A stretch of 35,410 bases of DNA from Reyranellaceae bacterium (GTDB taxonomy: Bacteria > Pseudomonadota > Alphaproteobacteria > Reyranellales > Reyranellaceae), in assembly GCA_022844045.1 (NCBI GenBank), contig JALHMM010000071.1, positions 1-35,410 of the forward strand, in the 5' to 3' direction. Positions 23,565-31,609 of this stretch are shown one piece after another. Position 1 is the stretch's first letter; every line of letters begins with the position of its first letter. Position numbers and translations under genes: made by a program. The notes under the pieces were generated by a model. That model was given only the letters and a program-made list of their open reading frames with translations, was not told where the DNA came from and ran no database searches.

Positions 23565-23783
23565 TCAGCGCGCGGACGGACGGGGTGTCTTGGTAAAGGC
23601 CGTCGCGGCCGCCGCGAGGCGAGCACCCAAGCCGCTCAGCGCGCGGCCGATCAGCCGGCTCATTTCCAGCGTCCGCATCAAGCGGGCATGGGCCTGGATG
23701 GCGCCGATCACTTCGGGCGAATACCGCAGCGTGCCGTTGTCGATCTGGGCCTGGATCTCGGCGAAGGATTTGTCAGGGTGCAT
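23565..23783 (-). CDS. Small hypothetical protein upstream of the DUF1127 gene
   Basis: 72 residues, not recognised. The opening MHPDKSFAEIQAQIDNGTLR is polar. The rest is mostly helical: an amphipathic run around EVIGAIQAHARLMRTLEMSR, then IGRALSGLGARLAAAATAF, ending in a basic, proline-containing tail. There is no signal peptide or clear transmembrane segment. The start at 23783 is set by GGAGG five bases upstream; the in-frame ATG 23795 overlaps that site. A phasin-like or membrane-surface role is conceivable from the helices and from the CTGC-N3-GCAG dyad about 105 bp upstream, but this is a guess. Confidence 0.75.
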   Translation of the reverse strand: MHPDKSFAEIQAQIDNGTLRYSPEVIGAIQAHARLMRTLEMSRLIGRALSGLGARLAAAATAFTKTPRPSAR

Positions 23784-23883
23784 GCTAACCTCCATACGGG
23801 TTAGAGCGCCCCTCCCGGGAACTCCGGCGTCTTTGGCCGGTAAGCTGCAGTATATGGGTCAGGGTAGTTGTCTGATCAGTCGG

Positions 23884-23902
23884 AATGCTGCATCGCAGCA
23901 AT
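23884..23902. promoter_or_regulatory. 19-bp dyad with CTGC-N3-GCAG core (PhaR-type operator candidate)
   Basis: AATGCTGC-ATC-GCAGCAAT, with seven of eight arm positions paired. The core CTGC-N3-GCAG is the sequence reported for PhaR, the polyhydroxybutyrate-responsive repressor of Alphaproteobacteria. It lies in the unusually AT-rich 230-bp gap between the small-protein operon (minus) and the SDR gene (plus). The core alone could occur by chance about once in a window of this size and composition, so the call rests on arm length and position. Confidence 0.4.
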
Positions 23903-24013
23903 GCGTTTTCATCATGATATATGTTTCAAATGCATGACTGCGTGCCGTTTGGGCACGGGTTGATCGTTTCGCGCACGTCCTCGATCATGGCCGCCTGCTA
24001 TGGGGAGGACATC

Positions 24014-24787
24014 ATGGATCTCAGGTTGACCGGCAAATCGGTCCTGATCACGGGCGGGTCGAAGGGCATCGGCTACGCCTGTGCCGAATCCTTCGCCGCT
24101 GAAGGCTGCAACGTGCACCTGGCGGCGCGCAGCCAGCAGAACCTCGAGGAGGCACGCAACAGGTTGCGCCAACGCTTCAATGTCTCGGTCGACCTGCACG
24201 CCGTCGACCTCGCCGACGGCGATGCGGCGCGCGGACTGGTGAAGGCCTGTTCGGATGTCGACATCCTGGTCAACAACGCCGGCGCGATCCCGCGCGGCGA
24301 CGTCGAGACCATCGACGAGGCCAAATGGCGCGAGGTCTGGAACCTCAAGGTCTTCGGCTACATCAACATGACGCGCGCCATGCTGACCGAGATGAAGGCG
24401 CGCAAGCGCGGCGTGATCGTCAACGTCATCGGCCTGGCCGGCGAGATGCCGAACTACGACTACGCCGCCGGCAGCATGGGCAACGCCTCGCTGATGATGT
24501 TCACCCGCACGGTGGGCTCGCGCAGCATCGAGAGCGGCGTGCGCGTGGTGGCGATCAACCCGCCTGCGACGCGCACCGACCGTCTGGTGACGCTGATGCG
24601 CTCGCAGGCCCAGAAGGAGTTCGGCAACCCCGATCGCTGGCCGGAACTGACAAAGCACCTGCCGATGGGCCGGCCTTGCGAGCCGCAGGAGATCGCCGAT
24701 CTCGCGGTGTTCCTCGCCTCGGATCGCTCAGCCTACACCAGCGGCGTCGTCTTCACCGTCGATGGCGGGCTCGCCGCCCGGCACTGA
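24014..24787 (+). CDS. Short-chain dehydrogenase/reductase family protein with atypical active site
   Basis: 257 residues with the SDR Rossmann fold: TGGSKGIG (cofactor loop, about 13-20), DLADGD, and NNAGAIPRGD (87-96). The catalytic region departs from the rule. The usual Ser strand reads VNVIGLAGE with Gly140 near the Ser position, and the YxxxK motif is absent. The aligned stretch is NYDYAAGSMGNASLMMFTR, where Asn157 sits at the Lys position. The C-terminal VAINPPATRTDRL and GVVFTVDGG are normal. It belongs to a SDR subgroup with GS-x-GNA-x-LM; reaction unknown. ATG 24014 has GGAGG six to seven bases upstream. Its last 60 bases overlap the convergent acetyltransferase gene. Confidence 0.88.
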   Translation: MDLRLTGKSVLITGGSKGIGYACAESFAAEGCNVHLAARSQQNLEEARNRLRQRFNVSVDLHAVDLADGDAARGLVKACSDVDILVNNAGAIPRGDVETIDEAKWREVWNLKVFGYINMTRAMLTEMKARKRGVIVNVIGLAGEMPNYDYAAGSMGNASLMMFTRTVGSRSIESGVRVVAINPPATRTDRLVTLMRSQAQKEFGNPDRWPELTKHLPMGRPCEPQEIADLAVFLASDRSAYTSGVVFTVDGGLAARH

Positions 24788-27433
24788 TCCGCCGAGCTCG
24801 AGCACGACGCACACCAGGGTGGGATCATCAGGCACGCCGGTGATGACGAAGCCCAGGTGCCGGCTGAAATCCAGCATGGTCTCGTTCTCGCGCAGGACAA
24901 GCCCCTCGAGCCGCGCCAGGCCTCTTTGGCGCGCATAGCCGATGATGCGCGCCATCAGCAGGCGGCCCAACCCGGCGCCCTTGAGATCGCTGCGCACGAT
25001 GATAGCGAACTCGGCGCCGACATTGTCGGGATCGGCCGACAGCCGCACCACGCCCCAGATCTCACCCTCGCTGTTCAGCGCGACGAAGGCCATCTGTCGG
25101 TCGTAGTCGATCTGCGTCAGGCGCGCGGCGAGCTCGTGCGTCAGGTGCGCCAGCGGCGCGAAGAAGCGCATGCGGATGTCCTCGCGCTCAAGCCGTTCGC
25201 CCATGGTGCGCAACGCGTCCTCGTCCTCCGGCCGTATCGGCCGCAGGGTGAAGGCCCGGCCGTCGCGCAGCCTCTCCTGGCGTTCCAGCCCGCGCGGATA
25301 GGGGCGGATGGCGAGCGCGCGGGCCGGCGCATCCCTGGCGCGCAGGCGGATGCGCGCGTCCAGCGCCACGACGCCCTGCGAATCGGCCAGCAGCGGATTG
25401 ATCTCCAGCCCGGCGATCTCCGGCAGCTCGGCGGCGATCTGCGCCACCTTGATCAGGGTGAGCGCGACGACGTCGATCGCCGCGGGCGCCCGTCCGTCAT
25501 AACCCTGCAACAAGCGCCAGACACGCGTGTCCCCGATCATGTCGCGCGCCAGCTTCATGTTGAGTGGCGGCAGGCCGAGCGCGTGGTCCGCCAGGCGCTC
25601 GACCGCGGCCCCACCATGGCCGAACAGAACCACCGGCCCGAAGGTTCGATCCTCGGTCAGGCCGACGATCAGCTCCCAGGCATCGCGCCGCTCGACCATG
25701 CGCTGCACGGCGAAACCCTCGATACGCGCCTCCGGCCGCAGGCGCGCGACGCGCGCCAGCATGTCCGACGCGGCCCGCAGCACTTCGCCCTCATTGCGCA
25801 GGTCGAGCGCCACGCCGCCGACATCGGTTCTGCGGGCGATGTCGGGCGACAGAATCTTCAGCGCCACCGGTGAGCCGATTCGCGCGGCCGCGCCGACCGC
25901 GTCCTCGGGGCTGCGCGCGACAACGGTGTCGACCACCGGAATGGCGCAGGCGTCGAGTACCTCCTTGGCCTCGGCCTCGCTCAGCTCATCGCGTCCCTGC
26001 GCGCGTGCGGCGGCGATGACGGCACGCGCCGCGGCGATGTCGAGCGCGAACGCCTCGGGCTGCGACGGCGGCGTCTCCATCAGCGCCACGCGGTTGCGTC
26101 GCCAGGTCACCAGATCCATGAAACCGCGCACCGCCTGGCGTGGCGTCTCGTAGCCCGGCAGGTTGGCCGCGAGTAGCACCTTGCGCGCCTCGACCTGCGC
26201 CTCGGCGCCCACCCAGCTTGTCAGCACCGGCTTGCGCGTCCGTGAGGCCGCGGCGACGACGGCGCGCGCCGAGTCCTCGCCTGGCGTCACCGCTGTCGGG
26301 CAGTTCAACACCAGCGCGGCGTCGACGCCGGTATCTGCGAGCAACGTTTCCAGCGCGTGTTCGTAGCGCTCCGCCGGCGCGTCGCCCAGGATGTCGACGG
26401 GATTGCCGCGCGACCAGGTCGATGGCAGGCGCACATCGAGCTTCGCCAGTGTTTCCGGCGTGAACTCGGCGAGGCGGCCCTTGGCCTCGATCAGCGCGTC
26501 GGCCGCCAGCACGCCCAGGCCGCCGCCATTGGTGAGGATCGCCAGCCGGTCGCCGAACAGCGGTCGGCTCGAGGCCAGGCTAGCCGTGGCCTCGAACAGT
26601 CCGTCGAGGTCCTCGACACGCAACATGCCGGCGCGCCGGAAGGCGGCGTCGTAGACCGCGTCGGCGCCGGCCAGCGCGCCGACATGGGCATGCGCGGCGC
26701 GCGCCGCGGCCTCGCTGCGGCCAGCCTTCAGCACGATCACCGGCTTGGACCGCGCCGCGGCACGCGCCGCCGACATGAACTTGCGCGCGTTGGTGATCGA
26801 TTCGACATGCAGCAGGATCGCCGTGGTCGCCTGGTCGAGCGCCAGCCAGTCGAGCATGTCGCCGAAATCGACGTCGCTCATCTCGCCGAGCGACACCACG
26901 TGGCTGAAGCCGATGTTGCGCGCGCTCGCCCAATCAACCGCCGCGGTGATCACCGCGCCGGACTGGCTGACGAAACCCAGGCCGCCCTTGAGCGCCATGC
27001 GATGAGCGAAGGTCGCGTTCACGCCCAGCGACGGCATCATGACGCCCAGGCAGTTCGGCCCGACGACGCGCATGGTGTTCGACCGCGCGGCGTTCAGCAC
27101 GGCCGCACGCTGCGCCTCGTCGAGGCCGTCGGTGATGACGACGGCGGCGCGCGTGCCGCGCTTGGCGAGGGCTGCGATCGAGGCGGCGACCTGATCGACG
27201 GGCACACTCAGGATCGCGAGATCGGGTGTGGCCGGCAGGTCGCCGATGCTGCGGAGCGTCGGCTGACCGCCACACGGCCGGCGGTTGCGGTTGACCAGCC
27301 AGATCGGGCCGTTGAAGCCACCGGCCTGCAGGTTGCGCGCGATCAGCGCGCCGACGGCGCCGGGGCGGGAGCTGGCGCCGATCACGGCGATGGATGTCGG
27401 CCGGAACAGGGCCTCGAAGTTGCGGATGGTCAT
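24728..27433 (-). CDS. Pat-type protein acetyltransferase: NDP-forming acyl-CoA synthetase-like plus GNAT domain
   Basis: 901 residues. The N-terminal CoA-binding domain begins RPTSIAVIGASSRPGAVG. Succinyl-CoA-ligase-like domains follow, with VGPNCLG and GFVSQSGA (about 124-160). An ATP-grasp domain (about 500-710) contains GSPVALKILSPDI and EINPLL. The C-terminal GNAT domain (about 722-880) has the acetyl-CoA loop DLKGAGLGRLLM and RENETMLDF. This is the layout of Pat/YfiQ lysine acetyltransferases that inactivate acyl-CoA synthetases. His250 in AHVGALAG matches the phospho-histidine of true ADP-forming synthetases. The start overlaps the AmpG stop by four bases (ATGA). The last 20 residues, overlapping the SDR gene antisense, are low-complexity. 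Confidence 0.92.
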   Translation of the reverse strand: MTIRNFEALFRPTSIAVIGASSRPGAVGALIARNLQAGGFNGPIWLVNRNRRPCGGQPTLRSIGDLPATPDLAILSVPVDQVAASIAALAKRGTRAAVVITDGLDEAQRAAVLNAARSNTMRVVGPNCLGVMMPSLGVNATFAHRMALKGGLGFVSQSGAVITAAVDWASARNIGFSHVVSLGEMSDVDFGDMLDWLALDQATTAILLHVESITNARKFMSAARAAARSKPVIVLKAGRSEAAARAAHAHVGALAGADAVYDAAFRRAGMLRVEDLDGLFEATASLASSRPLFGDRLAILTNGGGLGVLAADALIEAKGRLAEFTPETLAKLDVRLPSTWSRGNPVDILGDAPAERYEHALETLLADTGVDAALVLNCPTAVTPGEDSARAVVAAASRTRKPVLTSWVGAEAQVEARKVLLAANLPGYETPRQAVRGFMDLVTWRRNRVALMETPPSQPEAFALDIAAARAVIAAARAQGRDELSEAEAKEVLDACAIPVVDTVVARSPEDAVGAAARIGSPVALKILSPDIARRTDVGGVALDLRNEGEVLRAASDMLARVARLRPEARIEGFAVQRMVERRDAWELIVGLTEDRTFGPVVLFGHGGAAVERLADHALGLPPLNMKLARDMIGDTRVWRLLQGYDGRAPAAIDVVALTLIKVAQIAAELPEIAGLEINPLLADSQGVVALDARIRLRARDAPARALAIRPYPRGLERQERLRDGRAFTLRPIRPEDEDALRTMGERLEREDIRMRFFAPLAHLTHELAARLTQIDYDRQMAFVALNSEGEIWGVVRLSADPDNVGAEFAIIVRSDLKGAGLGRLLMARIIGYARQRGLARLEGLVLRENETMLDFSRHLGFVITGVPDDPTLVCVVLELGGSVPGGEPAIDGEDDAAGVG

Positions 27434-28842
27434 CCCGCCGTCCCTGGCGTCGCCATCGTGCGGCGCGCCAGCCAGATCGACAGGATCACGGCCGGCAGGC
27501 CGACCAGCGTCGTGTAAATGAAGAACACGACATAGCCCTCGTGCTTGGGCGTCACCGACAGCACCATCAGCAGATCGCCGATCAGCGGCATCTTGCGGCT
27601 GTTGGCTTCCGCCCAGTCGACGATAGCGCCCGACCAGCCGCCGAGGAATTTGCCGGGCAGCAGCATCAGCGAGGTGAACAGGGCGTATTGGGTGGCCGTA
27701 TAGGCGGTGTTGGTCAGGCCTGAGAGATAGGCGATGAACACCGAGCCGGAGATGCCCGTCACGAAGTTGTCGGCCGAGATCGTCGCCGCCAGCAGCCACA
27801 GATCGGGCGCGCCACGCGCGGCGAGCAGTGCGAAGAGCAGGTTGGTCAGCGGCAGCAGCAAGGCCATCCAGATCAGCGGCGCGCGCACGCCATAGCGGGC
27901 CACGATCACGCCGCCGGCCAGTGCGCCGGCCACCGACAGCCAGAAGCCGTAGAGCTTGGTGACCGAAGCGATGTCGGATTTCGAGAAGCCCATGTCGATG
28001 TAGAACGGGTTGGCCATCACGCCCAGGGTGATATCGCTGATGCGGAACAACGCGATGAAGGCGAGGATCGCCAGGCCCAGCCAGCCCATGCGCTGGAAGT
28101 AATCGACGAAGGGGCCGACCACCGCTGTCATCAGCCAGGCGCCAATGCGTGACAGCGGATCACCTGGTGCATCGAGCAGAGGCTTTTCCGCCGTCGCCAC
28201 CGGCCGTGGCGATTCGCGGATCAGCAGGGTCGTGACGATGCCCACCATGCCCAGCGCGGCCATCGCGAGATAGGCGATGGTCCAGTCGTAGATCTCGGCG
28301 GCGTAGAGCGCACCAGCGCCGGCCGAGAGGATGGCGATGCGGTAGCCAAGCTGATAGGCGCCGGCGGTCGGCCCCTGCAGGTCGGGACCGGTGGCCTCGA
28401 TGCGCCAGGCGTCGACGGCGATATCCTGCGTCGCCGAGGCGAAGGCCACGATCACCGCGGCGATCACCAGCGGCCGTAGGTCGGTGCGGGGATCGAACTG
28501 TGCCATGGCGATCACGCCGCCGACGATGACGGCCTGCGCCAGCAGCATCCAGCCCCGCCGTCGGCCCAGGAGCGTGGTCAGCGGCGGTAGCGCCAGGCGA
28601 TCGACCAGCGGCGCCCAGGCGAACTTGAAGGCGTAGGCCAGCGCCACCCACGAGATGAATCCGATCGTCGTGCGATCGACGCCGGTCTCGCGCAGCCGCG
28701 CCGACAGCGTGCCGAACACCAGCAGCAGCGGCAGGCCGCTGGAGAAGCCGAGAAACAGCGCCGCGCGCACGCTGCCGTGGCGATACGACAGGATCGCTTC
28801 GATCCACCCCGGCCGGCGCGCTGTAGCGGTTTCATCGGCCAT
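27430..28842 (-). CDS. ampG: AmpG-type muropeptide MFS permease
   Basis: 470-residue, roughly 12-14 segment MFS protein. The N-terminal FLGFSSGLPLLLVFGTLSAR is the hallmark of AmpG, which imports GlcNAc-anhydroMurNAc peptides from the periplasm for cell-wall recycling and, where present, beta-lactamase induction. Also seen are FKFAWAPLVDR, LLGRRRGWM, and ASATQDIAVDAWRIE, all matching the family. No ampR or beta-lactamase gene lies nearby. It starts 12 bases after the adenosine kinase stop and overlaps the acetyltransferase start by four, so it is internal to a long operon. Confidence 0.9.
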   Translation of the reverse strand: MADETATARRPGWIEAILSYRHGSVRAALFLGFSSGLPLLLVFGTLSARLRETGVDRTTIGFISWVALAYAFKFAWAPLVDRLALPPLTTLLGRRRGWMLLAQAVIVGGVIAMAQFDPRTDLRPLVIAAVIVAFASATQDIAVDAWRIEATGPDLQGPTAGAYQLGYRIAILSAGAGALYAAEIYDWTIAYLAMAALGMVGIVTTLLIRESPRPVATAEKPLLDAPGDPLSRIGAWLMTAVVGPFVDYFQRMGWLGLAILAFIALFRISDITLGVMANPFYIDMGFSKSDIASVTKLYGFWLSVAGALAGGVIVARYGVRAPLIWMALLLPLTNLLFALLAARGAPDLWLLAATISADNFVTGISGSVFIAYLSGLTNTAYTATQYALFTSLMLLPGKFLGGWSGAIVDWAEANSRKMPLIGDLLMVLSVTPKHEGYVVFFIYTTLVGLPAVILSIWLARRTMATPGTAG

Positions 28843-28854
28843 CGGCGGCGGCCG

Positions 28855-29835
28855 TCAGATCAGGGTTTTCAGGGGCACCAGTGGACGCGCACCGACATGG
28901 CTGATCACCTCCCCGGCGGCGAAGCCGCCGATGCGCGCGCATTCGGCCAGAGGCATGCCGCGCGTATAGCCATAGAGAAAGCCGGCGGCGTAGAGATCGC
29001 CGGCGCCGGTGGTGTCGACCACCTTGGCGACCTTGGCCGCGTCGACGACGTGGATCTCGTCGCCCTTGACGATCACCGAACCCTTGGCGCCGCGGGTCAA
29101 CGCCACGATCTTGCCGGTGGCGCGGGCGCGCTGCAGCGCCTCGTCGAAGGTCTTCACTTGGTAGAGCGAGAAGATCTCGCTCTCATTGGCGAACAGGATG
29201 TCGATCTGATCGCGGATCAGCGCGTTGAACTCGTCGCGCCAGCGGTCGACGCAGAATGAGTCCGAGAGCGTGATCGACACCTCGCGGCCGGCGGCGTGCG
29301 CGGCGGCGAAGGCTTTGCGCACCGCCTCCTTGGCGCGCGGCGGGTCCCACAGGTAGCCCTCGACATAGGTGACCTTGGCCGCGGCGACGCGCGCCTCGTC
29401 GATATCCTCCGGCCCCAAGGTGACGCAGGCGCCGAGATAGGTGTTCATCGTGCGCTGCGCGTCCGGCGTGACGAAGATCAGACAGCGCGCGGTGGGCGGG
29501 CCTTCGGTCGACGGCGGCGTGTCGAAGCTCACGCCGGCCTCGCGAATGTCGTGGCGGAAGGTCCAGCCGAGCGCGTCATCGCGCACCTTGCCGATATAGG
29601 CGGCCGTGCCGCCGAGCGAGGCGATGCCGGCGACGGTGTTGCCGCAGGAGCCGCCGGAGATCTCGACCGCGTCGCGCATCGCGGCGTAGAGCGCCTCGGC
29701 GCGCGAGGCGTCGATCAACGACATCGCGCCCTTGGCCAGCTTGTTGAGGTTCAGGAACTCGTCGTCGGTCGTCGCGAGCACGTCGACGATGGCATTGCCG
29801 ATGCCCAGCACGTCGTAGGCGGCGGAAGCTGTCAT
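28855..29835 (-). CDS. PfkB-family kinase, adenosine kinase-like
   Basis: 326-residue ribokinase/PfkB-family sugar or nucleoside kinase. N-terminal GIGNAIVDVLA, then SGGSCGNTVAGIASLGG (substrate-lid region) and the C-terminal anion-hole signature DTTGAGDLYAAGFL (about 274-287) with catalytic Asp280. The long, strongly conserved N-terminal block with NKLAKGAMSLID is typical of the adenosine-kinase group of Alphaproteobacteria. It is fourth in the minus-strand row, 73 bp after the glycosyltransferase stop. That gap has a TATAAT at 29877-29882 but no matching -35, so an internal promoter is possible. Adenosine salvage is the likely role; other nucleosides or sugars cannot be excluded. Confidence 0.9.
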   Translation of the reverse strand: MTASAAYDVLGIGNAIVDVLATTDDEFLNLNKLAKGAMSLIDASRAEALYAAMRDAVEISGGSCGNTVAGIASLGGTAAYIGKVRDDALGWTFRHDIREAGVSFDTPPSTEGPPTARCLIFVTPDAQRTMNTYLGACVTLGPEDIDEARVAAAKVTYVEGYLWDPPRAKEAVRKAFAAAHAAGREVSITLSDSFCVDRWRDEFNALIRDQIDILFANESEIFSLYQVKTFDEALQRARATGKIVALTRGAKGSVIVKGDEIHVVDAAKVAKVVDTTGAGDLYAAGFLYGYTRGMPLAECARIGGFAAGEVISHVGARPLVPLKTLI

Positions 29836-29876
29836 TGGATTGTCTTGTCCGTTGGGCAGAGGGGCGAAAACGGCCG

Positions 29877-29882
29877 ATTATA
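29877..29882 (-). promoter_or_regulatory. Possible -10 element before the adenosine kinase gene
   Basis: TATAAT on the minus strand, about 42 bases before ATG 29835, in the only sizeable gap of the six-gene row. No hexamer close to TTGACA lies at 16-19 bases, so it is at best a weak or activator-dependent promoter. Confidence 0.25.
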
Positions 29883-29908
29883 CCGGTGACGCTCCGGCCT
29901 CGCGAGCC

Positions 29909-31609
29909 TCAGTCGAGCGGCTTGGGCCGATCCGGCACGGCGATACGGTCGTCGATGACGATCAGGCCGGCCTTGGCGAGCAGCGAAAGCGTGCGGATGG
30001 CGCCATCGCGGCGGCCGCGTTCGACGGCCTCGAGCAGCTCTGCGACGGACGCGCCAGGCGATGTCGTGATCGCCGTGCGCAAGCGCTCGATCTCGGTCGC
30101 TGGAAGGAAATGCACGCCGGTGCCCGACAGCAGCGGCGAGGCCAGGGTGCGGCGCCATGTCTCGGCATCGGTCGAGACCGCGCGGATGCGGGAGCGCGCG
30201 CCGAAGACATAGGTCGGGTAGTGCGCGAACAGCCTGAAGGGTTCGGGGTGCAGCGGGTTGGGGCCGCGCGCGGCCGCAGGCGCCTTGGTGCGACGATCGG
30301 CCAGTTCGCCCCACAGCGCGCGATAGAGACCATAAATTCGCGACCAGGCGAAGGTCTCGTGCGCACGGCGCTTGCCGTCCTCGCCCATGCGGCGGCGCAG
30401 ATCGGCGTTCTCGATCAGCGCGACATAGGCTTCCTCGGCCTTGGTGGCGTCGACGGCGACGTTGAGCGCGGCGGCGCTGACATAGGCGTCGTAGCTGTCG
30501 AGTCCGCCGAAATGGCGATAGGCCATGGTGGCGCCGAAGCCGGGTGGGGTCATGGTCGTGGGCACCAGGAAGCCGTCGACGCCGTCGCGCACCGTCTCGC
30601 GATAGCCGTCCCAGTCGGCGACCACGACCGGCAGGCCAGCGGCCATCGCCTCGATCGGCGCCAGGCCAAAGGTCTCCTGAATGTTGTCGACCAGCGAGGT
30701 GAAGAAATCGCCGACCGCCCAGATGTCGGCGCGCACCCTGGGGTCGCGACCCTCGAGGAAGTGGCAGCGCACCGAGGGGCATAGCGTCGCCGCGCCGTCC
30801 TTGAAGCCGCGCTCGATGTAGTCGGTGCCGAACCAGCCAGCCTGCACAAGGTGGATGCGCTTGCCGGTACGTTTCGCCGCCGCTTCCAGCGCCGTATACA
30901 TCGGCAGCGGATTGGCTTTGGCATGGAACGCCAACCTCCCGACGAACAGCGCCACGATGTCGTCGTCGCCGGCGCCGATCTCGCGGCGGCGACGTGCGCG
31001 TGCCTGGCGCATGGCTGGCGTCGTCGTGTCGAAGGCGTCGGTGTGCACGCCCAGCGGAATCACCGGCAATTGCAGACGGGCGTTCGCCGGCACCGTGACG
31101 CCGAAGCGCTCCGAGAGATACGCGGCTTTCTCCTCGATGATGCGACCGACCACGCGGCGCACGGCGTGCGAGGTGCAGATCACCGCGTCCCACTCCTCGT
31201 AGGGCGCGGTGACGTAATAGGCCAATGCGCGTTGCGCGCCGACGGACGACAGCGTGTGCGTCACGCCGCTCAGCGAATAGGCGCGCGGGTCGCCGAAGCG
31301 GCGCGTCCAGGCCTCATCGTGCAGCACAGGATCGGGCCGGAACAGGCAGCCGGCCTGCGCCAGCCCTTGGGAGTCACCCTGACGGATCAGGCGATAGGAG
31401 CGGCCTGCAACAGCGGGCGCCTCGGCCTCGACTAACGTACGGAAGCTGTCGACGTCCTCCTGGCGCGCGGCGTAGATCGAGAATGACGTCGAGGGGTCAT
31501 GCCGCGCCAGCGCGCGCAGGAAGGCGTCGCTGGCGACCTGGCGCCCCATCATCCGCTTGTAGGGATCGAACTCATCGGCGCGATAGTAGATAGCGGCGGT
31601 CGCCGTCAT
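29909..31609 (-). CDS. GT4-type glycosyltransferase with C-terminal extension
   Basis: 566 residues. The C-terminal GT-B half shows the GT4 signature: VALFVGRLAFHAK (nucleotide-binding strand start, about 219-231), then the EX7E motif in QETFGLAPIEAMAAGLPVVV (Glu312 and Glu320). The N-terminal half (YYRADEFDP, SHAVRR, VIPLGVHTDAF) is the acceptor domain. About 110 residues after 450 form an extra, partly helical domain with no recognised motif. Donor sugar and acceptor are unknown. Its ATG overlaps the P450 stop (ATGA), so the two are translationally coupled, suggesting oxidation followed by glycosylation of one compound. The in-frame upstream start at 31660 lies inside the P450 gene and is rejected. 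Confidence 0.88.
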   Translation of the reverse strand: MTATAAIYYRADEFDPYKRMMGRQVASDAFLRALARHDPSTSFSIYAARQEDVDSFRTLVEAEAPAVAGRSYRLIRQGDSQGLAQAGCLFRPDPVLHDEAWTRRFGDPRAYSLSGVTHTLSSVGAQRALAYYVTAPYEEWDAVICTSHAVRRVVGRIIEEKAAYLSERFGVTVPANARLQLPVIPLGVHTDAFDTTTPAMRQARARRRREIGAGDDDIVALFVGRLAFHAKANPLPMYTALEAAAKRTGKRIHLVQAGWFGTDYIERGFKDGAATLCPSVRCHFLEGRDPRVRADIWAVGDFFTSLVDNIQETFGLAPIEAMAAGLPVVVADWDGYRETVRDGVDGFLVPTTMTPPGFGATMAYRHFGGLDSYDAYVSAAALNVAVDATKAEEAYVALIENADLRRRMGEDGKRRAHETFAWSRIYGLYRALWGELADRRTKAPAAARGPNPLHPEPFRLFAHYPTYVFGARSRIRAVSTDAETWRRTLASPLLSGTGVHFLPATEIERLRTAITTSPGASVAELLEAVERGRRDGAIRTLSLLAKAGLIVIDDRIAVPDRPKPLD

